Below are positions 12,658 through 24,793 of a stretch of 64,000 nt of DNA, piece after piece (the first letter of the stretch is position 1; each line of letters begins with the position of its first letter). A model generated the notes under the pieces. That model did no database searches. It worked only from the letters and a program-made list of their open reading frames with translations, and had not been told where the DNA came from. This DNA is from Stichopus chloronotus (Eukaryota; Echinodermata; Holothuroidea; Aspidochirotida; Stichopodidae): NCBI GenBank assembly GCA_021234535.1, contig CM037838.1, forward strand, positions 17,739,009 to 17,803,008, in the 5' to 3' direction. The position numbers and the translations under genes are program-made.

Positions 12658-13898
12658 CCCCCCCCCCCTCCGTGCCCCCTCCTCCATCAATTCGTAAATC
12701 TGTGGAGAACACTGATCGTTATACAAACATTGGCAGAAATTGCTACCCTCGGAACTCAGAGTACCATTGAGCAACATGTAAAACTCCACGAGCGAAATTA
12801 TGTTGCTTTCCCCTATTATTTCAATTTGAAACGCAGAAAACGTACACGGGATTCACGTCCCCCCGAGGATTGTAGAAAAATAATATGAGAGCGTGGATAT
12901 TTCACGTTCGAATGTTTCAAGATAAAGACTCAAAACTAAACAGGAAATAGATCCATGCTCATACCAGCAGTCGTGGATCCGTTTTCAGCCCATTGCGTTT
13001 AACGGGCATTGCCTTGCAAAATCACGAAAACCTCCTGCGATGTTGAGTGCATGTTTTGATAAAATATTGTTGAGATTGGTAAGTCGCAGAAGAAAATCAA
13101 GCTGTCTAAAGTGACGACTTTCAGTTATTCATTATTGCTAATGACAAACTGCTGTAACCAAAACTTTTCATGAGCCTCTATGTCAAATAGATTCGTCATG
13201 CACATACTTCTCGAAGTTAATAAAGTGCGAATCATAGTATATGATATTTGCTAGCTGGATAAACAACCGACGATAACTGGCACCTGACTACCCCCCCACC
13301 ACCACCACCCATCAGCCTGCTCAAACGGTTTGAACAAATTGTCGGCTGCATTGACTGGATCCACGCGGTCAACGTATGTTTACTGCGTGATTGACTATCA
13401 CGTGTAGAGGGGATGATTGTCAATAGACTCCCGCGTGAGCAATCATCATGCAAAACAAATTGACTGATATACAACAGCAGCTGATGTGACGCTTCCCGTG
13501 ATTACGCCTGTAGGTCTTGTCACGAGAATGGTAACCACGCCCCCCCCCCCCCCCCCCAGAATTAAGAGACTGTTATCCATTGTTTTCTGTGATATATTTA
13601 TTTTGTTTTTATCAAAATTTCATGCTCCTTTTTGGTTGTAAATGTCTTGTTTTTAACAAAACTCAATATTCACCCACAAATTATTTTTTTCGTCCTCCTT
13701 TTCTTATTTCATTTAGTTGTATTACGTAATATTGTCCAACGTTTCAACGTGCTGGCTTGACAGTGTCCAACATGGACACCAGCAACTTTCTTTCTGGGAG
13801 ATTTGTGAGTGTAACTAAATTTGGTAGTATAGCCGCCGAACTCTGCATTGTGTCCGAAATTTAAGAACCTCCCGAACAGACATCCCCCCCCCCCCCCC
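12658..13898 (+). repeat. Cluster of C homopolymers
   Basis: Within 1.25 kb there are C runs of 11 (12658-12668), 7 (13291-13297), 18 (13540-13557) and 15 (13884-13898). Poly-G on the opposite strand explains the Gly-rich minus-strand frames here. Similar C or G runs recur near 42217, 46366, 49499 and 61400. Confidence 0.8.
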
Positions 13899-16800
13899 GT
13901 GTAAATCCGGAATATAATGCTAGAATGTTGATCCTGAAACACAGTGAGTATGAGTAAACTTAAACTGCCAAAAAAAAATTGCTTTCTTATTAAGTGCACA
14001 ACAAATAAATTAGTTGGCACTGCATTTAGGCTTATTTTGTCTTCGAAAGAGAAACTTGCATTTTGAGCAGTGAAAAAAAATACAAGCGAACAATATAACT
14101 TCGTTCAAAACATCTGGTTCACATTGATAACCTGGCAAAATAGCTTGTCAAAATTTACTTTTTTTAAATATTTCCATGATTACAGCATTTGTTTGTTAAG
14201 TCAATTAATATTTCCAAAATAAATTTAATAAATACGTATCATAACTATTTGTTTATTATTCCTAAGCCCACGCCCCACCCTATAGAATATAAACCAATAA
14301 AATCGCTCAAACGTCATTTTGAACTTCAACCAGCCCCTGGTCTGTTAATATAGAATATTTTGAAATGTGTGGTCGACGTATAGTGAACTAAGAAAAAAAA
14401 ACAGTTCCCTCGATTATGACGGATATGTGAATTTCAACCACACTTTTATGGAGTAAAGATAATAAACGTGAGTTTTCAAATTTCATAAGCAATGTGATAA
14501 TGAGAATGCGTATCATATCCTACATTTCCATTGTTTAAACCGAAACTTCCATTTCGGCTATTACTCTCCACAGGCTGAGTAACCTATATACAGGACATAA
14601 AATTATGCATCAGAAAGGCTACTAATAATCACAACTAAACTAGACATAAAATCAAAAAGACATCCTGAAATCCATAGGATAAAAGGATTCTCATATATGA
14701 CTTCTACTATATTATCGATTATGATATTTATTTTTCAAAACAAAGAAAAATGATAAGGCCCTTTTGTAATTTGTAGATGACGAGTAGCAAGGTGTTTGAT
14801 ATAGGGATAAGCGGGAGCTAGATGAATCTCCCCTCATCTGCATCACGTGGACACTGTACTGGTTCTACAGCTATAGTTGTCACATTTTAGGGTAAAGACA
14901 TGTCGGAAGTGAGGTGCACGGCGGATAGGAAATTTAAAAAAAGAACCTAATTCCCACAGAGAGAAGTTAATCCATAACATATATATTTTGAATCAAATAT
15001 CTTTCTTGTCTCTTGTCTGTGACAGTATCGATTTACTTATTTCTTATAAACCTTTATGGTTAGATCACCCAATTCACTCAGAAGCTGCATTTACCACTGA
15101 CAATTTGAAACGTTGAACCATAGCTTTCAGTTTGCTACTGATTACCTTAAGTTTAGTGAGAATAATCGTCGAGCAAATGGAGTTAAGTTAGGTATATGAT
15201 GGGGTAGGAGGTGGCCCCTATGATTAGACATTATTCCATAACTTTCAACACTCGGTATGTGAAGGGATATATAAAGTAAATATATAAAATAATGGTCTAT
15301 TAAATTTTAAACAGCTCTGTATATAGGTTGCTGTGCTTCAATATAAAATTCGATTCTACAACACGGCATCTCCAGAAGTCTTTGAAAGTCATCGTTCATT
15401 GTGCTTAATGATCGTCTGAATGTTATGAAATAATCTTTGAAAAGCCTGAAGGAACTTTGAACACAAAAGACTCTAGCAATGAAGTAGTTTTTTTTTTAAC
15501 TTGACAGGTGTTTAATGTAATTAAAAGGGTTAGGTCAGCACCTGAAACGTGCGACAGTCCAGATGATCTATTAGACAGAATTTTCAATGCAAATAATTAA
15601 TGCAATTTTTATGAAAAAAAAAAACAGCGATCACACTATAACAGTCTCAGGAGAAAAACCAATCTTATCTCTATTTTTATCTTAATTCCAAATGTGTCCA
15701 ATTTTCGTGCATAAATTTCCCTAAACGTTTGAGATCTTCTACATAAGTCCATAGTAAGACATCAGTTTGCAGGACATGGCCCTGTAGTACTTAGTCTGAT
15801 GGATTCATCAGGGACAGGACACTATACCGAGTACTTGTTTATTTTGAGGGTGTCGGTGTAGCAGCTGAAGTTTATAGCTACATGACAAACATGTATCAAA
15901 AGGAGTTTGTGAATGTAAATAAGTCTTAGTCATTAATTCTTTTGGCTTTCACAATGTTGAACTATTGACGTCATCGAGCATTACAAAAAAAGAAAAGAAA
16001 AAAGAATCGTATAATCAAAACGGGGAACATACATATTTGAAGTATCTGTTTATAGATGACTCAACACAGGGTGATTAATCCGCTCAATATTTACACGTCA
16101 TAAAGCTGGAAAGTTAAGCAGGGACTGCAAACTACTAAATATAAATAACACTTTAGAAAAAGAAATGCTTGAGGGAGATATGAATGCATGGTTAGATTAC
16201 ACTGTATACACACGTCTATCTCCACCAGGGTAAGCATAGATAGGGCATACCTAAGTCTGAAAGTCCTCTCTTGAAACTACGGACCCACGATAGTATCGTG
16301 TTTTCCATTCGATTCAAAGTAGCTGGTGCATCGTTGGTCTATGTATCTGCTATGATGTTAGCCGGTTGATCACACAAAAATGCAAGCTCATTAACAGGTT
16401 AACTGGCCGCCTGAAGTAACATATTAACCAACTGTAATTTAATGGAAAGAGCAAAACGAGGAATGTTACCTATTTAATTATTCTTAAAAAAAAATTCATC
16501 TTGGAAATTAGTTCACATAACAGTTTCAACGATTCCAACAGTTGACATTAAAAAGAAGAAATGAGTTTAATGCTTATAAACAACATCATACGTTTCCACT
16601 TAATTGTGTTTTATAAATTCTAAGAGGGTAATTACAATGCTCGCATTAGGCAACAAGGCGTGACGAAACAAACGTGGATAAAAAATAAGAAGAAATGAGA
16701 GAATTTAAGCAAATGAGATAATAAAACATGACGGACAAGGTAACAGCATGAAAATGTAGACAAATGATTGTTTAAATGTTTAATGTACTGCATAGGAATA

Positions 16801-17335
16801 TAAATAGAGACTTGTTGCAACATATCCACGTCATCAGTGCTAATAATCAAGTAACGTGTAAGCATAGATCTATGGTATATTGTGTCCTAATTGGATCAAT
16901 GTGTAAAGATCACGTCACCATCATGTGTTTAAGGACCAGTTTCAGCAGTTTAGCATTTGTACCATATTAAAAAATTCCGAAATGAATCAAATTAAGTTTA
17001 TCAGTTTTCGAGAATATGCTATATGGATGCCTAATGTTTTTGTTATTTTTCCTGAAAGTCCCACTCTCCGTATACTGTTACGCCACACAAGGTAACGTGA
17101 GACGGAGCGTTTGTGTTTAAACTTCAGGCTATACCCCAAAAGCCACAAAAATCTTTAAAGTAAAGTATGTTTATCGTACTTAAATTTTCTTAGAGACGTC
17201 TTCATGGCAACTTAATATACTTCAAAAAAAAGAAGAAAAAAAAAGGGATAAACTGTTCTCAAAGACAAAGCCGGTGTGTACATCGGAGTCGCTACAGAAG
17301 ATGCTAACTATAGCAGCAGAAACTATTCTGTAGAT

Positions 17336-17634
17336 CAGTGGTTCGCAACGTTTGAACTTTCCATACTTCGATACTTTGTGACTTTATCTGTGGTGTACAC
17401 ACAAGAAGAAAAGCGGATAATCAACACAGATGTAATACCATAGATATTTTGACCATTTTGTCTATGTTTTATTCCAGAAGTCGCGCAGAATGACCTAAAA
17501 ATGCCCCACCCCCCATCCCCGATCTACCGACCTAGTAGGTCACACTACTTTTTTATTTGCTAAGAGGGGTTCCCCTGTGTTGTTTGATGTTGCTCCGGAG
17601 GGTCTCTATAGTACACCCGTTAGGGAACCAAGCT
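17336..17634. mobile_element. hAT-like MITE or fragment
   Basis: The left end CAGTGGTTCGCAACGTTT is close to the common hAT terminal motif CAGNGGTTCTCAACCTTT. About 280 bp downstream GTTAGGGAACC gives an imperfect inverted partner (GGTTCCCTAAC). No transposase frame is present. The right boundary is approximate and I could not define an 8-bp target duplication. Confidence 0.5.
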
Positions 17635-18311
17635 AGGCCGTAGACTGCTGGAATCGCGTCGAAACCGAAATCAGGAGCACTTGCCCTTTTACATGTACTG
17701 TGCAACTGACCCAGCAGACCATTCAATACATCAAGATGATGTCTGACATTACTTAACAGACTACAAGTTAATTGGATATTTAGTGTTAACCTCATTTGAA
17801 TGACACAGAAACGCAGATAAGTCGAGAGAAGCTACCGTGACGTCATTAACATAATATTTACTAATATAACGCAACACCAGGTGAATAGAAGACGATACAT
17901 TCTGTCACAAACAACGTGTTTCACTTTCACGTGTGAAAGCAACATTTTGAAGGCGAACAACGTGATTCTCTCAAATGTAGTCCAGAAATGTCAACGGCCT
18001 GTCATTTTCTGAGCAACGAAACCTTGGTAGCGATCCCTCGAAACCAGCTTGTTTTATCGCAAAACAAATATACACTTAACAAATACGGCTAGCAGCTACG
18101 ATCAGCAGCTGTTGCTTCCTCCTGGATTCGTTTACGGTTTCGTGGTTATTGTGGATTGTACAGATTCAAATGGAAAATACAGTAAAACTAAATTTCCAGG
18201 TTACAAAGAGGCAGAGATAAAGTGAACTATCCAGAAAGAAAAGTATATATACACATATATAGATTCTGCCAACCCCTGGCAGCACAGATTGTTAGGGCTA
18301 AATTGTTAGTG

Positions 18312-18339
18312 CTGAAGAAGGACACAGCGGTGTCCGAAA
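18312..18339 (+). ncRNA. Possible hammerhead-type motif (Penelope-like element remnant)
   Basis: CTGAAGA at 18312-18318 is followed by one extra A. A perfect 6-bp stem GGACAC/GTGTCC with AGCG loop comes next, then GAAA at 18336-18339. CTGANGA - stem II - GAAA is the core layout of hammerhead ribozymes found in Penelope-like retroelements. The extra A before stem II, and poorly defined helices I and III, mean activity is doubtful. An (AT)n tract follows 65 bp later. Confidence 0.35.
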
Positions 18340-18401
18340 TATACACTTTTTTCTGTAAACATATTTGTGCTTCAAAGAATTGTTATTTTTGATAAGTGTT
18401 C

Positions 18402-18404
<3 letters not shown>

Positions 18405-18458
<54 letters not shown>
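18405..18458. repeat. (AT)n microsatellite
   Basis: About 54 bp of uninterrupted AT dinucleotide. It produces the Ile-Tyr alternation of the overlapping reading frame and is not coding. Confidence 0.95.
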
Positions 18459-18460
<2 letters not shown>

Positions 18461-19271
18461 TACCTCCCACTAATGTACAAATTGGCCCAAGAATCAATCG
18501 AAGAATATAAGGAGATGTTCGGAACGCTTATGGGCATGAATTCGAAACAAAGTCTTTTATAACAGAACTGCCAATTCCAGACCATATACCTAACCCAAGA
18601 AGCATCCTCACATGGCCCGGACAAATACGGTGCATCCCATTTGTCCCCATCATCACTCAGAATGTTAAATTCAAACAGGCAAAGTGCAGATATATATACC
18701 AGCGTCAATGAATATTACTCTTAGACCGTCCGCATAATTTGTTACTGAGGTTTCTTATCAACTTATAGACAAACATTATGGACGTTACCTTAAATACAAA
18801 TTTTTCAGTGATCATGTAGCTGTTATGGGTGTCCTAACAATGTAGGGTTTAGAGGTCATCTCCCTTACGTTCCAAATTACAAACTTGAGCTCCCTTCCAT
18901 AGACGATTGCTCACTTAGCCTCACACAGACATTGTCTGAGATCATAGGCAGTCGCTAGTCCGCGTTCTTTATTTTAGTTTCATTCAAAGCCCTATCGCCC
19001 TTTCATTCTTGTCATAATAATTCTCCGTGCAACATACATCCTGAGACCAGCCCAACATAATGTGGACCCAACGGTTCCAATATTATATTGTATGATCTAC
19101 TGTCAACCCTAGTTTCAAAGAGTTTAAAATTATGTTTATGTTGAGGGCACATCAAAGTGTAAATTCAAAATCGGAATTGAATTCAAAATGATGTGTAAAT
19201 TGTGTCTTCTATCAGACATTACAAATACCTGCAGAGGTGTTACATAATATTTCTGGCAACTTCACACAAAC

Positions 19272-19727
19272 ATGAGGTTCAATAGTTTTGCCATTTTGAG
19301 GGTTTTAGTTATATGGTTTAGATGTAAGGTGTGTAGCGTCAGTGAAGCTGGTAAAGACGTGAAGACATAAGTACATTAGTTTGTATGATTTTGACTTACT
19401 TAACATCGCACTAAATTAATTACTCTGATAAATTTAGATTGTATCGCAATCGAGCTCATCTAAGTACTTATTTTAACGAAACGTCGTTGATTTTCAGTTG
19501 ATAGCGCACAAATACTTTATTTACACCACACTCGAGATAATGAAACAATATGCGTAACTTTGGTCATTGTTTATACTGGGTCAATTAAGTTACCATCCTC
19601 TATTACAATATTCTTGTACTCAAGAGGGTATTATAGTCTACACCATTAGGTTTGCATATGACAATTTGACCGATTGCAATATTTGTATTTGCCAGAAGAG
19701 AAGAAATCACTTAGGATCTTCAAAACA
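19272..19727 (+). pseudogene. Decayed PSP94-like copy (unit G), exons 1 and 2
   Basis: The putative exon 1 (19272-19350) starts at ATG, encodes a signal-like peptide with core FAILRVLVIWF and then VCSVSEA, and ends in phase 1 at GGTAAAG, as in genes A and B. About 250 bp later a frame reads SCTQEG, a spacer of 19 residues from that cysteine, then CNICIC. This is the CxxCxC of exon 2, and the spacer is close to the 18 of human MSMB. Eight residues on, where the family has CC, it reads SS (TCT TCA). Each codon is one or two changes from Cys. The expected acceptor AG before 19604 reads AT, and the expected donor after 19727 reads GC instead of GT. I found no exon 3. Best read as a relic; a divergent working gene using other splice sites is less likely. 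Confidence 0.42.
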
Positions 19728-21197
19728 GCTGGGTAGGCAGCGTTTCTAAAATATTAATTAAAATAGGATATCTATAGATCAAAGGTGGATGTAGGTAAAA
19801 ATTCAGAAGCCATTATAAGTAACTCTCTCTGTATACCATGGATTATGTATATTAGTTCCAAGAATATTAATTATACAGTCTTCTTGTTTGGAAAACAAAA
19901 TCGTGTCACTGTAAAGATTTAGTGAAAATAATAGATGAATATTTATTTCTAAGGGACTCAATTTTCCATTAAGTGCGTTAGAATGTCGTCAACCAATCGT
20001 CACATACTTAGACTCAATGGGTATTATCACTTCAAAACTGTAATAAAATAGTTTGAATCAGTGTTTTCTGTTCTGCCAACTATTTCTGGTTTGACACCGA
20101 AGCTTTGAAAAACCACACATTGCCAGTTGTGGTGAATATTGCATGAAAATTGTGCTTATTACACTTAAAAAAGTTGAAAAAGTAAAACGTTAAACTATTT
20201 CGAAGAACTCCGACTAAAACGGCTAGTTGCGACAATGCTAATTTTACGGAACTTATATTTTAGGATCTGCTCAATTGGTCATTGCTTTAAAACTTTCTAT
20301 ATATTAAGCAATTACCGATAAGTAAATGATGTTCAAAGTGTGGAAAAGAATATTTTTCTTTGTTATTGTCACATCATATCAACGTATATGTTGCGTTAGA
20401 ATTATATCTTCTCCAAATTTTACTGTTAGTAGTAAATTGTGTAGATTTATAGCACAAAGTTTGAAATGTTTGATATAGTATTTGTTCTTGCTACTTATCA
20501 CTAATTACATTTAATTGAACCAAACGTAATAAAATTTAAGTCAGAACTCATTAGCGAAAATTGTCATATGAGTACAAGTGATTTGCCAAAACCAATTTCA
20601 GCATGAAGTTCTTGTGAATAAAATAGCTCTAAACGCATCTGTATGTAAATTAGCTGTTGCTTGCTTTAAGGGAGTAACCACCCTGTGGTAAGACTCTAGA
20701 ACGGTCAATAGAAGTGGTCAGTGATCTCAGATATTATTATTTTTACAATCATTTAGAAGTACGACAGAGTTGACAAAGTGGTTCGGATTATCTTTCTAAA
20801 ACGGCGATCCAACTGGTCAAAATCACAAACAGACGTAACTTTTTGTAAGCCGGTAAGTTATTTCAAGAAAAAACCTCAATTATTAAATCTAATCTCGTGT
20901 GATTGTAAAAATCGTCATTAGAATGACTTATCGTATGCAATGCAGATCTACGTCCAAGTTATTCCTTATTGCAGTCTTTAGAAATGTCTGCCCGTGGTTT
21001 TGCTCGTGCAGGTATTTTCATAAACTTGTGCATTTTGGAATCTTAATTATCTACAGAAGATGATCGGTACACTTACGACAATAGTCGACTGCTGTGTAAT
21101 ATGTAGATCACCGTTAGAATAAAAAACCACAAGGATTACGTAGGAATGAGGAAATGTGAACAAAATGATTTTGATTTTATCTTAAATCAGTGTTGCT
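19728..21197. other. Intergenic, nothing recognised
   Basis: AT-rich sequence between relic G and the promoter region of gene C. No splice-bounded exon, transposon end or tandem repeat was recognised. Confidence 0.4.
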
Positions 21198-21210
21198 TGA
21201 AATATATATT
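21198..21210 (+). promoter_or_regulatory. Candidate TATA element of gene C
   Basis: AAATATATATTAA lies about 140 bp before the ATG of gene C, close to the spacing of the clearer TATA boxes of D-F. The surrounding sequence does not resemble the D-F promoter block, so the assignment rests on position and composition only. Confidence 0.3.
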
Positions 21211-21340
21211 AATGAGGGACATGCCAGTTTGAAGACTACGAGAGTCATCAAGTCAAGGAGAAATCTCAATGATATGAATATACAAATACTGATCACATCA
21301 TACAGGCAGAAAAACGGGACACCCGATCCGCAGAAAAAAA

Positions 21341-24300
21341 ATGAAAGCTCTCGTTTCCGCCATCTTGATTGGATTGTTAGGAGCATCTTTGGCCCAGAAA
21401 TATGGCTTGGCGGATCATGAATACATAAATATTCTTCCCGTGAACGAAACGAAACCAAAAGAGAAACCTGACCATGGTGTATGTTATATTAACGGTAAGT
21501 AAAGTTGAGTCATCAATTGTATAAGGTAACAATATGTTGATAAATAAATTTATTTGTAATTGTTATCTTCAAATTTGTATAACTTTTGTATGAAAGGAAA
21601 GATCAGTGAAAGTAACTATGTTATTCTCTTTCTACCTAAATTGTCATATTAATTTTAAAATGTAAAAGTTTGCCTCATTTAACCTCAAAGTCGCTCGGTT
21701 TGATGGTTTGCCAAATGCATTTAAATTTTTACTCACTCCAACTTAGGAGCGTTGAAAATAAACGTATAATGCTATGCTTGAAAGGTGTAAATGTTACATT
21801 AAATTTATGTTGTACTTTTAATTTCAAAGACTTTCTGGGTTGTCGAACTCCCGGTGAGACAGTCCATTTTGATAAAGACGATGGGTGTACGTTCTGCCTT
21901 TGTTCAGAAAATTTGAAGGTGATATGCTGTAAAACGTAAGATTCCCTCTATTTATCTCTGTAGTGTTATATGTGCTATGCTGGTTTATACAGGATAACGA
22001 TGAATAATGAATGGAATCATACTCACTGTGTGTTGAAAGCAATAGTAATGAAAGGTATTTTTTCTCACATAGTAAGACATACCCAGCGCAACATGTTAAA
22101 AACTCGTTTCTCTGTATCTGCATTTCAGATTGGTAGCATAAGTCTAAAGCGATGAATTAGAGAAGCGGTTTCTCGTATAGAGATTAGTCACTGACGTCTT
22201 AAAACCACGTGACTGGTTGTTTACATTTTGACTTGGCCGTATACCAACATTAAGACCAACGCCGCATGCATAGATATAACTGTATAGCCCAGCAATGCGG
22301 AAGAATTCGGAGAACACGGCCGAAGGTTATTCAGTTAATAGTCCGAGAGCTAGCGAATATGTAATTCACATCTCGAGTACAAAAAGTTTGATCCCGTCAT
22401 GAAAAGGAGGTGGTGTGGGAACACAGGGATCGACATTCTCAACTTTTGAAAATGTTGCGTCTGAGGGTGGGGAATGGTTAAATGACCCAAACCACCCCCA
22501 CCCCCGCCCAAAAAAAGTATATCCACGAAAATAATAGTCTGGTCAATTTAATGCTTTTGATTACAGATCTGATGTTCTTAAGTTCACCAAATGGTGCAAA
22601 AGGCACTTACAAACGCTCTCAGTAAGCATGGTTTTCACAGTTTAAGTTACATATTGACTACATGTATAAAACTTTGCATGTACATTCTCTGCATGCCCCT
22701 TGATAACTGATCAGCAAATCTTACGTGTTGAATTTGGTGCAAAAGGCACTTAAAATTACCAGAAAGATCGCGCTGATTTGGACACATTTCAAGCACATAT
22801 TGAGTGAGTTGAAACGTCACAGAGACGGTTAGCCGCGACAGATTTAGAAATGGGGTTCAGAACAACCTTGGCTCTAGCTTTTACTGTTTGAGGGATATTC
22901 TGCCTTTAAGATTGGAGTCAACAGTTTTTCTCTCCAAATTCTGCAGAGCCCCTTTCCCTCCCCTTCGAAGAACAGAGTTCCAGAAACTCTTCAACTCCTT
23001 AGAGTATGTAATGCCCCGGAGAGCCAAGGTGGATCTCTAACGGACCTTGAAATGGTAGGAAACGCTTTTAACGTCACCTATCAGTGAGATGCCCCTAGTT
23101 AAAGGGATGACTTTCGACTGAATTCACTTTGAAGTCTGCTGCGTGCAGGTCTCTAACTTTTGGTAGCTGCAATCCTCTAAGTGGAATCTTTTGCTGACCT
23201 TTCATTGGCAGAAGAATGTTGTATACAAGGTGTATCGTCCTCTGTGTGTTCTTTAAATGTGCCAAAATCAGCACCATTTTAGAGTCCTATTGAGTGCATT
23301 TGTCAATTATTTGAACACTTAAGAAATGTTGATCTATTATCAGGGGCATGTGAGAAATGTATCTGTGAAGTTTCGTCAAATCAAGGTACTCAATACGTGC
23401 TTTCAACGTGCTAAAATCTGTTATGCAGAAAATGTACATGCAAAGTTTCATCGATTTTCTCGTTTTAAATGTGTGATACCACGCTTATTGAGGCCGTTTC
23501 TACCATTTTGTGCACTTAAGAACATCAGATCTCTAATCAGTAGCATTAAATTGACCAGACTGCACAAAGGTGTAATTTAAACGTATTTCAGGGGGTCATT
23601 CAACTGTAATCACCCCCGGACGTACAATTTTCAAAACTTAAAAATGTCCATTCCTATGTTCCCACACCATCTCTTTCCATTCATGCAACTCTTTTGTGAT
23701 CGAGATGTGCACTACATCTTCTCTAGGTCCCTGACGACAGCAGTACAGTAAACGTGCTTGTGATAATGCACACGTACGAAAAAATAAAAGTAGGCCTATA
23801 TCTTTTTGTGCGCGTGCATAATCACACGATGTGTCAACAAAACTCCCGCTTAGTATATAGGATGGTACGCGGTCTGTGCCATACCGCCAGTCGTTTCGTC
23901 GCTGAAGAAAAACCGGCTAGTGACGTCACGTGAAGAATGTGAATACTACCTGACACGTACAGGATTACAAACGTCTTACGTCTCATTATCTCGTGTTGAT
24001 AGGATGAAACTATACTGATTTGATTTTGGCAAAGTATTCTTCACATTGCAGATGAAAAGTCTCAACGTACAATCAAATGGAGAAGAACAGTCTATTTTGT
24101 TGCAGGGTGGTGTAAAGGGGCATGTGCAATCACTCCATATTTTGAGTTAGAGATTACTACCGACCAAAGTTTACCTAAGGATGATTTGCTCTTATTAGCA
24201 TTTTCCGTTCACAAGCTTTGGATCTTTTGTTTTAAGGGGGAAAAGTGGGAAGGGAAATTGGAGAACTTGAGAGGTTCTATTTTTTTTTCTTCACAGAAAG

Positions 24301-24635
24301 GTTCTCACCGAACGGTTACTTACTGTCTTTTCACTGCTGTACGCTGTATACCACAAAATCGATTTGTCTCGCTGACACATGTTATTGACCATATGACGAG
24401 CTTATAACACTGAAGGATGTATTCAATTTCTCTGTTCCATCTTTTGCTTTCCAGTGCACCATATCCCAAAGTGGCTGAGCCGCATCGCTGCTATGTATAT
24501 CTAGAAAACTTCAATGAAAAGTGCAAGTACGGAAGAGCCCCACATTGTAAGCGCCGTTGCGATCTCTTTGGTTGGTACTATTCAGAGTATGAACATCTCC
24601 TTCCCTCGTCGCCAGATCCAGAACCAGAGCCATAA
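21341..24635 (+). CDS. PSP94-like: Secreted PSP94-like peptide with N-terminal linker, gene C (146 aa)
   Basis: Exons are 21341-21494, 21830-21935 and 24455-24635 (phases 1 and 2), joining to 147 codons including TAA. Residues 1-18 are a signal peptide (hydrophobic AILIGLLGA, cleavage after SLA). Residues 19-41 are a linker, followed by KPDHGVCY (Cys48). The cysteine domain has Cys48, 56, 71, 74, 76, 84, 85, 99, 110, 118 and 122, including CTFCLC, ICC, CKY and FGWYY. A Pro/Glu tail (SSPDPEPEP) after the domain is unique to this copy. The linker is shorter and less acidic than in D-F, so C is intermediate between B and D-F. The start is chosen because it directly precedes the signal peptide and the frame upstream differs. 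Intron 2 holds a 1.3-kb fold-back element. Family function in echinoderms is not established by the sequence. Confidence 0.88.
22397..23685. mobile_element. Fold-back element with ~400-bp inverted arms, in intron 2 of gene C
   Basis: The left end reads ATGAAAAGGAGGTGGTGTGG. The right end, read on the other strand, is ATGGAAAGAGATGGTGTGGG. Matching continues inward on both arms through AGTCTGGTCAATTTAATGCT and CAGATCTGATGTTCTTAAGT (left) and their inverted counterparts near 23510-23570. It goes on to AAACTTTGCATGTACATTCT (left), whose counterpart lies near 23420-23445. The arms therefore run about 22397-22800 and 23290-23685. There is no transposase frame. Confidence 0.75.
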
Positions 24636-24714
24636 AGCTAACGTATATTATCGAATATCGGCTAAATTCTTGTTTTATCCTTAAACAAATCGCTACTTAT
24701 CATTCAATCTGTAT

Positions 24715-24793
24715 GAGAGAGAGAGACCGAGAGAGAGAGGTGGAGAGAGAGAGAGGTGGAGACAGGTGGAGAGAGAGGTTGAGACAGAGAGAG
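24715..24793. repeat. GA-rich simple repeat
   Basis: An imperfect (GA)n tract is interrupted by GGTGGAGA and GGTTGAGACA units, about 80 bp after the stop of gene C. It may lie in its 3' UTR, as no AATAAA is seen before it. Confidence 0.9.

Larger units (their letters stand above)
12134..19271. other. Gene-poor intergenic region
   Basis: There is no exon set I can support in these 7 kb. They contain four C homopolymers (12658-13898), a hAT-like fragment (about 17336-17634), a possible Penelope-type ribozyme motif (18312-18339) and an (AT)n microsatellite (18405-18458). Open frames are short and lack domains on both strands. Confidence 0.55.
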
